NCBI RefSeq assembly: GCF_004405105.1
Contig: NZ_SORW01000015.1
Span: 1-64,000, forward strand
DNA from: Jeotgalibacillus sp. R-1-5s-1
GTDB taxonomy: Bacteria > Bacillota > Bacilli > Bacillales > Jeotgalibacillaceae
DNA length: 64,000 bases
Direction: 5' to 3'
Within the stretch, counting starts at the first letter, position 1. Every line of letters begins with the position of its first letter. The position numbers and the translations under genes were made by a program. This document shows positions 1 to 6,387 of this stretch, piece by piece. Below the pieces are notes generated by a model. It ran no database searches. It was not told the DNA's origin and saw only the letters and a program-made list of their open reading frames with translations.

Positions 1-691
1 TGGTTCCAGTGCCAAATGTGAACCTGGTGATCAATTCTGATGATGAATCATCTAAATAAGGAATGATCCCTTTTATGATGTCTGTTCTGCTTGATTGACA
101 GGAGTCAAACCATCCTTCTTTATGTTCGATATAACGTTGATCTTCTTTACCAGGAACTAAGTGTTTGCTGACTTGTGTGGCCAACCCTTCTCGTAAAATG
201 GTTGAAGCGATCGTTCTTTCCCAGCCTGCAGTTAGATTAGCAGTGGCTGAATGGACGATATGCGTTAACTCGTGAGAAAGCGTAATATCAGAGTCTCCAC
301 ATTCAACGGGAATACACATGGCCAATCGCTCCTCGTCATAAGGTGCAACAAAAGCATTCCTTTCAAATCCGCCAACAAAATAAACCAGAACCAAATCAAT
401 GGATTGTTGACACCCCAATAAAGATTTTACTTTTGATAAATAGTTTTCGACTGATGTTTGCTCCGGCTGCCAACTCCTTATGTAATCGACCTGCTCAGGA
501 TATTGATCCCAGGCATCATCCAATAACTTTCTTGCCATTTTTTCACCTTCATCACCTGGAGGTACCGCTGCAAAATGATAGTGCTCTTTCCATAAATCCC
601 ATCGCTCATCACGATCCACACCTTCAACACGAGCCCTTTTATAAAAAGCTAAAAACTTCGGCACCAGATTAATCAATTCAATCCTATCCAC
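1..691 (-). CDS. Putative zinc metalloprotease (DUF2268-like), 3' end beyond the window
   Basis: I read this minus-strand frame directly: it is open from a GTG at 691 to the left edge, about 230 codons, and the C-terminus lies outside the window. It contains SHELTHIVHSA, an HExxH zinc-binding motif, about 135 residues in. A later glutamate that could be the third ligand (REGLATQ) follows. This architecture resembles DUF2268-type putative Zn proteases. A purine-rich stretch (GAGGCTGGTGGGG) lies just upstream of the GTG. The substrate is unknown. The frame and motif are visible; the family name is inference. Confidence 0.6.
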   Translation of the reverse strand, partial: MDRIELINLVPKFLAFYKRARVEGVDRDERWDLWKEHYHFAAVPPGDEGEKMARKLLDDAWDQYPEQVDYIRSWQPEQTSVENYLSKVKSLLGCQQSIDLVLVYFVGGFERNAFVAPYDEERLAMCIPVECGDSDITLSHELTHIVHSATANLTAGWERTIASTILREGLATQVSKHLVPGKEDQRYIEHKEGWFDSCQSSRTDIIKGIIPYLDDSSSELITRFTFGTGT

Positions 692-761
692 ATTCCCCAC
701 CAGCCTCACTATGTTATATAACAAGTTTACGGAAAAGTCAGAAAAAAGTTTCGGTGAATCA

Positions 762-800
762 CGGGGACGTATATGGTGAATCATTCGGGTTGCTAAATGA
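762..800 (-). repeat. Reverse-oriented tail module of the dispersed 21-bp repeat family
   Basis: The sequence GGGGACGTATAT followed by TGAATCATTCG is the reverse complement of the conserved tail (CGAATGATTCA then ATATACGTCCCC) found at 43995, 49138 and 51305. No 21-bp units accompany it here, so it is a solo or eroded copy. The rest of 692-920 holds no gene that I can support. Confidence 0.55.
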
Positions 801-920
801 AGGTCAAATGATAAAAGAGTCCTGTTAAACAATCCATAGCATCTCCAAAGCACCCCATAGCGGATGACACCCCAGTAACAGGTCAATTCGTATTCATTAA
901 ACACAAAAGCTTTTGCCGGT

Positions 921-1120
921 GGTGAGCTTTTTCCAAGTCCCCGCAACCATACAAAAAAATGATACACTTAAGCGACCTATCACACTGGAGGGGCATCACG
1001 AAAATCTGTAATATCACAGTCCGCAAGCTAAAGAGAAAATACTTGAAGCACGGCATTGCCGAACACAAGAAACGCCTGAAGCCTATGCCACCATCGACTT
1101 AATAGAAGTGCAAGATGAAT
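921..1120 (+). pseudogene. Decayed partial duplicate of the rlmH promoter and 5' end
   Basis: This stretch parallels 1721-1920 along its length: a GAGCTTTTTCC upstream block, the AAAAAATGATACACTTAA block, a GGAGGG ribosome binding site, then about 40 codons of rlmH. The start codon is ACG instead of ATG (near 997). A one-base deletion shifts the frame near 1080, and an in-frame stop follows. It cannot encode RlmH. The direct duplication brackets the RidA-family gene, which suggests that ridA arrived or was duplicated together with an rlmH end. Confidence 0.75.
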
Positions 1121-1208
1121 AGACAATCAATGTTGAAAATGTGGAGCTTGTTTATTAAATAAAATCAACTAAAAAGTAAATACTCCAAACGAAAAGGAAT
1201 GTTGTGAA

Positions 1209-1598
1209 GTGAAAATTTCAAGAAACCCAGATACGATTCATCATCCAGTGGCCCCTTATGTACATCAAATAGAAGTGACAGGTCCACATAAATGGCTAAG
1301 CTTATCTGGACAACTTGGCATGACGATTGACGGTACTATTCCAGAGGATCCATTAAAGCAGCTACAATTGGCTTTAGAAAACGTGAAAAAGAATCTTGAT
1401 GCTGCTGACATGGAGATTCAAGATCTGATGAAAATGGTCTTTTACTTAGTTGGAGAATTTGATGCTGAACAACGAAGAAGCATAATTGGACATTTTCTCG
1501 GAGACCACCTTCCTTGTACTACATTGATTTATGTAGTAGCACTAGCTGCACCTGCTTTTAAAGTAGAAGTGGATGCATGGGCTTGTAAAAGGTTATAA
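1209..1598 (+). CDS. RidA (YjgF/YER057c/UK114) family protein
   Basis: The 129-residue product has the length and pattern of RidA-family trimeric enzymes, which hydrolyse reactive enamine/imine intermediates from PLP enzymes: a central LSLSGQLGM strand, a DPLKQLQLALENVKKNL helix, and a hydrophobic C-terminal strand (TTLIYVVALAAPAFKVEVDA). The substrate-binding Arg usual in well-studied members (an RP/R motif near the end) is not obvious; the matching position reads PCTTLIYV. Function may therefore differ from canonical deaminases. The start is GTG with AAAGGA about 11 bases upstream. It lies between the rlmH fragment and intact rlmH. Confidence 0.75.
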   Translation: MKISRNPDTIHHPVAPYVHQIEVTGPHKWLSLSGQLGMTIDGTIPEDPLKQLQLALENVKKNLDAADMEIQDLMKMVFYLVGEFDAEQRRSIIGHFLGDHLPCTTLIYVVALAAPAFKVEVDAWACKRL

Positions 1599-1796
1599 TT
1601 ACAGGGACGAATGCAGAATCAAAAGCTCCTTAATATTGGAACAAAAGCGGAACATCATTGAGACATTACCCATAACTAAAGGGAACATACCATACATAAA
1701 AGCTCACTTCAAACCAGCGATGAGCTTTTTCCACATCCCCGCAACTCCCTCAAAAAATGATACACTTAAACCACTTATCACGCCGGAGGGATCACC

Positions 1797-2276
1797 ATGA
1801 AAATCAGCATTATCACAGTCGGCAAGCTGAAGGAAAAATACCTGAAGCAGGGCATTGCCGAATACACGAAACGCCTGAGTGCCTATGCCACCATCGATTT
1901 AATCGAAGTCCCGGACGAAAAGGCACCCGAAAACCTGAGCGAAGCCGACGTGACCATCGTCAAACAAAAAGAAGGCGAACGCATCCTCGCCAAAATCGCA
2001 CCCGACACCCACGTCATCACCCTTGAAATCGACGGCAAACAGCTCACCTCCGAGCAGCTCGCCAAAGAACTCGACCAGCTCGCCACCTACGGCAAAAGCA
2101 AAATCGCCTTCATCATCGGCGGCTCACTCGGCCTGAGTGATGAAGTCAAGCAGCGGAGTAACTATGCCCTGTCGTTTTCTAAAATGACATTTCCACATCA
2201 GCTGATGAAGCTGGTTTTGCTGGAGCAGATTTATCGAAGTTTTAGGATTGTGAGGAATGAACCTTATCATAAGTAA
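1797..2276 (+). CDS. rlmH: 23S rRNA (pseudouridine1915-N3)-methyltransferase RlmH
   Basis: RlmH is a SPOUT-class methyltransferase that modifies pseudouridine 1915 in helix 69 of 23S rRNA. The 159-residue protein is full length, begins [16 protein letters not shown], and has the AdoMet-binding [10 protein letters not shown] loop and the C-terminal [11 protein letters not shown]...YHK segment typical of the family. GGAGGG lies 7 bases before the ATG. The last codons (CTTATCATAAGTAA) correspond to the segment that SCC elements use as attB in staphylococci. Here an AT-rich accessory island starts immediately after the stop. Confidence 0.97.
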   Translation: MKISIITVGKLKEKYLKQGIAEYTKRLSAYATIDLIEVPDEKAPENLSEADVTIVKQKEGERILAKIAPDTHVITLEIDGKQLTSEQLAKELDQLATYGKSKIAFIIGGSLGLSDEVKQRSNYALSFSKMTFPHQLMKLVLLEQIYRSFRIVRNEPYHK

Positions 2277-2343
2277 ATTGAGGTTTTTGTGGTATAAGTC
2301 AAATAAAAATTAAATAGTGAATTTATTGATTGATGATAATTAA

Positions 2344-2378
2344 GAGCAGGTGATCAAAACGTTTCACCTGCTCTTTTT
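2344..2378 (+). terminator. Rho-independent terminator after rlmH
   Basis: A 10-bp perfect stem (GAGCAGGTGA / TCACCTGCTC) with a 10-base loop is followed by five T residues. Confidence 0.85.
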
Positions 2379-2414
2379 CTAAATATGGAAAAATACTATA
2401 CCCTCATACTTTAG

Positions 2415-2618
2415 GAACCGTCATGGACAAGAAAAAGACTTAATATCCTGGCTTCTTATCCGGAAGAATTAAGTGATTATTTATCAAATGTAGAAAAACT
2501 CACTCATGAAGTCCTGTATGAAATTGTTCATCGTGTGCCACCAGTCGTGATGTCTGATAACAAGAAAGCGTTAGTGTTAAAAATATTGAGAGTAATAAGA
2601 GATTATTTATTGAAGTAG
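2415..2618 (+). pseudogene. Possible C-terminal remnant of a HipA-like kinase
   Basis: The frame upstream of the next gene is open for 67 codons after a stop at 2412, with no credible start codon and ribosome binding site. It reads like the helical C-terminus of HipA-family kinases (EVLYEIVHRVPPVVMS, then KILRVIRDYLLK). It ends 11 bases before the HipA-N/HIRAN gene. The kinase core is absent. The assignment rests on a short, helix-rich segment and is weak. Confidence 0.3.
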
Positions 2619-2629
2619 GGGGATTTGAA

Positions 2630-3367
2630 ATGCCCAGAGCTGAAGAGAAGTTATTAGTTTCCTGGAAAGGACCAAAGTCTAAGACCAATTATTTTGTCGG
2701 GTTATTATCGAAGAAAGATGACGTTGACGGCCCAACCTACACATTTTTATATAATAAGGAAATTGTTGAAGAAGCAGAAAATGAAGGATTTGCTCCGTTT
2801 ATCGGATTGAAGGATGTAGATAAAGAATACAAGAGTAAAAAACTGTTTCCTGTTTTCGAGAGAAGGTTACCCAACCAAAGTAGAAATGTATTCCAAAAGT
2901 TCATTCATGCGAATAACCTTCATGAAAGCAATACTGCGACTTGGGAATATTTAAAAATCACGATGGGGAAAACTGCGACAGATCGTTTATCTTTTTTAGA
3001 GCCAGTATATATTGAAGATGGAAAATTAAGCTACACTGGTCAAGTAGCAGGGTGGTCTTTTACCATGGACGAAAACCCAAACCTAAAGGTGAACAGTGAG
3101 ATTCTCTTGCGAATTGATCATCAAAACAAAAAAGACCCTATGGCTGTAGAAGTTCTTGATCCAAATAACGAATATTCGCGCGTAGGGTATATTCAAAAAC
3201 CGTTTAATAAAGTCTTTTTTAATCTATTGACGAATGGACACAGTTTCACAGGTTATATTAAATCTGTTGACTCATATGATGGCAGACCCTTGATTGCAAT
3301 TGAAGAATCAATTCCTAATCATTTGATTATTGAGCACCCTCTACCGTACTTGGTAGAAACTCAATAA
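2630..3367 (+). CDS. HipA N-terminal-like plus HIRAN domain protein
   Basis: The 245-residue protein appears to have two parts. Residues 1-85 resemble the HipA N-terminal subdomain (YFVGLLSKKDD, then KKLFPVFERRLP). Residues 150-235 resemble a HIRAN domain (DPMAVEVLDPNNEYSRVGYI), a fold that recognises DNA ends in HLTF-type proteins and also occurs in bacterial mobile-element proteins. A GGGGG-type ribosome binding site precedes the ATG. It is the first intact gene of the island, next to a possible HipA kinase remnant, so it may be what is left of a split HipA toxin-antitoxin module. Domain assignments come from pattern recognition only. Confidence 0.55.
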   Translation: MPRAEEKLLVSWKGPKSKTNYFVGLLSKKDDVDGPTYTFLYNKEIVEEAENEGFAPFIGLKDVDKEYKSKKLFPVFERRLPNQSRNVFQKFIHANNLHESNTATWEYLKITMGKTATDRLSFLEPVYIEDGKLSYTGQVAGWSFTMDENPNLKVNSEILLRIDHQNKKDPMAVEVLDPNNEYSRVGYIQKPFNKVFFNLLTNGHSFTGYIKSVDSYDGRPLIAIEESIPNHLIIEHPLPYLVETQ

Positions 3368-3575
3368 CAGGAATGGGATAGAATTTGAGCTGCACAGATA
3401 TTATGTCCCGTTAATTTTAATCATTAATGATATGGTGTTGGAAACAAATATTTGTAATTGGTTTGGCGTTCTGTCAACTGAATCTTTAACCACACATGAA
3501 AGAACCTTCTGAAAGGTCGTCTGGAAAATAGGGTAACAGCTATTTCTAGATTAAAGGAAATTAAATTTAAATTCT

Positions 3576-3616
3576 TGAAACAATTATTACTCGTGTAGTT
3601 GTTTCAGGGGTTTTTT
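3576..3616 (+). terminator. Terminator between the HIRAN gene and the small-gene cluster
   Basis: The stem TGAAACAA / TTGTTTCA encloses a 15-base loop and is followed by GGGG and six T residues. The rest of 3368-3656 shows no supportable gene. Confidence 0.65.
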
Positions 3617-3659
3617 GTGAATCAGAACTTACACAGAATCCTTCAAGGAGTTATAGTTG

Positions 3660-4079
3660 ATGAAAAGGATTCAATGTTTGACAGACCTTAATAACCTTGC
3701 AGCTGATATACCAGATGAATTGGTATACTACCTATGTATTATTGACGAGACAGATGCATTCTGTCATTTTTGTGATGAACAAATCGCAAATTTTGCAGAT
3801 GAATACATTTACCATTTTGTAGATAGATACAGTTCTATAAAAGATGGTGGAGAAGCCCCGTTAATGGAGTGTCCTAGTTGTGATTATGAAACTTTCTTAT
3901 GCCTTCATGGGTATCAGTATGTATGTCTATCTTGTGGGGTGAAACCGACTCAAGATGATTTAACAACTTGCTCAGGACCAGTATGTGCAGAAAAGATTGT
4001 ATACAGAAGGCAAAGTAGTGAGGACGAATATGAACCTAGTTTTTGTGAACTTTGTCTAGATTATTTTAAAAATGCTTAA
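3660..4079 (+). CDS. Cysteine-rich zinc-ribbon protein, unknown function
   Basis: The 139-residue acidic protein has four CxxC-type knuckles: CHFC near residue 38, CPSC near 77, CLSC near 98, and a CELC pair near the C-terminus. CSGPVC lies between the last two. These suggest two zinc sites. AAGGAG lies 9 bases before the ATG at 3660, preferred over the adjacent TTG. It heads a compact run of small same-strand genes (3660-5917) upstream of the DISARM-like locus. I do not recognise a named family. Confidence 0.6.
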   Translation: MKRIQCLTDLNNLAADIPDELVYYLCIIDETDAFCHFCDEQIANFADEYIYHFVDRYSSIKDGGEAPLMECPSCDYETFLCLHGYQYVCLSCGVKPTQDDLTTCSGPVCAEKIVYRRQSSEDEYEPSFCELCLDYFKNA

Positions 4080-4095
4080 TGTGGGGCGAATTAAT

Positions 4096-4374
4096 ATGAC
4101 CGATAGATTAAAACATTACTTACCAGAAGATGTTCCCGACAACCTATTCACTCAAAACAAGTTAAACAGAATGGGGTTAGTACAAACCTCAGAACATGTA
4201 GCGTTGGTATCATACCCTGAGCAAAAGCGTGAGTATAAATTATTTGATATTAACAATACGAGGAAGCGTAAGAAACAGCAGGGTTTTTCTTTAGTTGAGA
4301 GGGATTTAACTGTGGAACAGGTTCTAGAGGAACGTAAGCGAGAACTTGAAGTGAGGAAAGGTCAGTTAGGGTAG
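4096..4374 (+). CDS. Small basic protein, unknown function
   Basis: This is about 92 residues from the ATG at 4096; an ATG at 4072, overlapping the previous stop, is the alternative. The N-terminus is neutral (MTDRLKHYLPEDVPDN). A strongly charged helical C-terminus (VEQVLEERKRELEVRKGQLG) could be a coiled coil or an RNA/DNA-binding tail. An internal basic patch (NTRKRKKQQ) is visible. The stop is 12 bases before the next small gene, consistent with an operon. No family recognised. Confidence 0.45.
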   Translation: MTDRLKHYLPEDVPDNLFTQNKLNRMGLVQTSEHVALVSYPEQKREYKLFDINNTRKRKKQQGFSLVERDLTVEQVLEERKRELEVRKGQLG

Positions 4375-4386
4375 GGGAGGTTTACA

Positions 4387-4551
4387 ATGGTTCAAAAGTA
4401 TAATAGGGAAGATATATTGAAGGAACGGTTTAACCAATTCATCTCATTCAAAGTTACTGGTGAAACCAAAGACTATTATTCGAAGCTTTCAATAGAAGAT
4501 TTTGTGGAGATAAAAACCACATTAAGTGATATCAACAATATTATCACATAA
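4387..4551 (+). CDS. Very small protein (54 aa), unknown function
   Basis: An ATG at 4387 is preceded by GGGGAGG at a spacing of about 6 bases, one of the strongest ribosome binding sites in the area. The frame runs 54 codons: charged, partly helical, ending LSDINNIIT. It lies between two same-strand genes with short gaps. Size and placement fit an antitoxin-like or accessory subunit, but nothing in the sequence proves it. Confidence 0.5.
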   Translation: MVQKYNREDILKERFNQFISFKVTGETKDYYSKLSIEDFVEIKTTLSDINNIIT

Positions 4552-4569
4552 AAAACGACAATCCGTTTT

Positions 4570-4989
4570 ATGGAGTGGTTAAGAAAATACTTTTCTTATG
4601 TAGATAAAAACTATCAGATTTATTTGGAAGAGGTATTCGGAGCGAAGCCAAGTGGTAATGGTTACGATATCATGGTGACTGGTGACGTTAATATTTTTGC
4701 TGAAATCAAGTGTAATAAGCCGATTAACAATGGGTTTAAGTTTGGTTCTGCACAGAGGAACGGTATTATTAAGGACATTCAAGGTTTGCTAGAAGGGAAG
4801 TCGAAGGTAAATTTTGACCCGAAAACAGCTTGTAAATTCCTAGTAATCTATGATTTTGGTGAACATACGTTAAAAGCAACGGAACATTTAATTATGAACA
4901 TCCCACTAGATTATAAAGATAAAGTTGAGTTATATGCAGACCAAACTTACATTACTTTAGATAAGGTATATGTCGTATTTATCAACTAA
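4570..4989 (+). CDS. PD-(D/E)XK-like nuclease fold protein
   Basis: The 139-residue protein has an N-terminal helix, then GYDIMVTGDVNIFAEIKCNK (residues 36-55). This matches the D-x(n)-ExK core of PD-(D/E)XK nucleases: D38 or D44, then E50-I-K52, with a later DIQGLL helix. Its size fits restriction-type or Holliday-junction-type single-domain enzymes. No strong ribosome binding site precedes the ATG; it probably relies on coupling to the gene 18 bases upstream. An orphan small nuclease in a defence island could be an effector. The fold call is inference from the motif. Confidence 0.45.
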   Translation: MEWLRKYFSYVDKNYQIYLEEVFGAKPSGNGYDIMVTGDVNIFAEIKCNKPINNGFKFGSAQRNGIIKDIQGLLEGKSKVNFDPKTACKFLVIYDFGEHTLKATEHLIMNIPLDYKDKVELYADQTYITLDKVYVVFIN

Positions 4990-5032
4990 TGCTGTTTTGA
5001 AAATCAAGTTTTAACAGATTTGGAGGAGGAAC

Positions 5033-5917
5033 ATGGATTTAAACAATTTAATTGCGACCATTATTACTTCAACAGCAGCATTAGTTGCGATTATTGGAGG
5101 GTTTCTAGTTAGTAGAGTGGTTTCTATATCAAGCGAGCAAAATGGGATAAAAAGAAAGCTTAGAGAAATCAAAAATGACTTAGTCGCTAAACGAGAGATT
5201 AAATCAAATATTGAGAATTACTTATTTGAAGATGATTTAAATGATTTTGTGACAGGGAAAAATATAAAAAGGTTAGTTTTTGAAGAGAAATCTCTTGAAG
5301 GAATTATTGAGGAGGACGAATATACATATTTAACTAAGGAACAGTTGGAACCACATTTTGAGCAATTAAATAGCATAGTTAAAGAGATGTTTGAAATAAT
5401 TAAAAAGTTAGATGCAATCGATACATTTACTAATTTTAAAGAAAAGGCCAATGGATTTAATTATCCTGAAAGGGAAGAGTGGTATAAAAGGGTGTTTGAT
5501 GCAATAAATGATGAGATATCTAAGTCGCAATCGAATGGAAATTTTGGTCATCTTCATAATTTTGCACCTATTAATCCAAATGCATTTACTCCAAATACGG
5601 AATATAAAGATAAGAAAAGAGAACGTGATAGACTAGACGATGAAATAAGGATACTTGAACTTCAAAAGAATGCACAATTGGAATTACTGGACAATTACGG
5701 AAAACCTGTTTGGATATGGAGTGGTATTGCAGTACTTATATATGCAAGTATTGTTGGAATTATTTATCCTAGTACACTTTTACCTTATCCTGCTTATAGA
5801 TATAACGATAATTTAACCAAGTGGTTCTTGCTTGGTCTATTTTACAGTCAATTAATTTCATTATTTATTTACTTAAGTATTGCGATGTATAAGCTTACAA
5901 ACAAAGATGAAGTTTAA
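5033..5917 (+). CDS. Coiled-coil membrane protein, unknown function
   Basis: The 294-residue product starts with one transmembrane helix (IIGGFLVSRVV region, residues 7-29). A long, charged, mostly helical cytoplasmic region follows (about residues 35-220, with a KKRERDRLDDEIRILELQK coiled coil). Two transmembrane helices end it, near residues 226-247 and 263-285. GGAGGAGG-type ribosome binding site upstream of the ATG. The architecture of a membrane anchor with a coiled-coil sensor resembles membrane-acting effectors in defence islands, but no motif identifies it. Confidence 0.55.
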   Translation: MDLNNLIATIITSTAALVAIIGGFLVSRVVSISSEQNGIKRKLREIKNDLVAKREIKSNIENYLFEDDLNDFVTGKNIKRLVFEEKSLEGIIEEDEYTYLTKEQLEPHFEQLNSIVKEMFEIIKKLDAIDTFTNFKEKANGFNYPEREEWYKRVFDAINDEISKSQSNGNFGHLHNFAPINPNAFTPNTEYKDKKRERDRLDDEIRILELQKNAQLELLDNYGKPVWIWSGIAVLIYASIVGIIYPSTLLPYPAYRYNDNLTKWFLLGLFYSQLISLFIYLSIAMYKLTNKDEV

Positions 5918-6296
5918 ATTCTATCGAATTAACCAGCACATAACAATAGAAAATGGAATGATTGGAAAAATAGTGATACATCAGTTTTATTAGCTAGAAA
6001 AGAGAGTGGTATTTAATCTGCTTTATTTTAATCAGTTTATCTAATAATCATGCTAAAATATGTTCAGAATGTCCCCATTCTCTACCTCATTGTTTCAGCT
6101 ACTTTGCTTTTTGATGGCTTTCCTCTAATCATCTCATACCTTATATAAATTAAAAAACCTATTTCAGATTGGTTATACCTATAAAAAGGGTGGGGCACCG
6201 AAAGGCATCTGATATAACTAATATACCTAGATATTTTAAAACATTTTTTTTGGTACATAAGTTAATTTTGGATTTTTTATGTAAGGAGGGAGTTGT

Positions 6297-6320
6297 ATGG
6301 TCCTTCGCCAAATTACATAA
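6297..6320 (+). CDS. Possible 7-codon leader peptide upstream of the SNF2 operon
   Basis: AAGGAGGGA is followed at good spacing by ATG and seven codons ending in TAA (MVLRQIT). It lies about 70 bases before the start of the first large gene. The ribosome binding site is too strong for so short a frame, so this is either a regulatory leader or a chance or decayed start. The rest of 5918-6387 is AT-rich intergenic DNA expected to hold the promoter of the operon; I see no other gene. Confidence 0.25.
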   Translation: MVLRQIT

Positions 6321-6371
6321 AGGAATTTAATTGGAATTTGTCGAAAATATTTTATAGTACTGTATTAGTTC

Positions 6372-6381
6372 GGGGGGGGGG
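6372..6381 (+). repeat. Homopolymeric G10 tract at the ribosome binding site
   Basis: Ten consecutive G residues end 6 bases before the GTG start of the SNF2 helicase gene and are its only Shine-Dalgarno-like sequence. Long poly-G tracts are slippage-prone, and tract-length changes here would alter ribosome-site strength and spacing. Confidence 0.8.
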
Positions 6382-6387
6382 AATAGG

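Noticed and set aside
1757-2026. His/Arg-rich frame overlapping rlmH
   Set aside because: Shadow frame of rlmH, with no ribosome site and unlikely composition.
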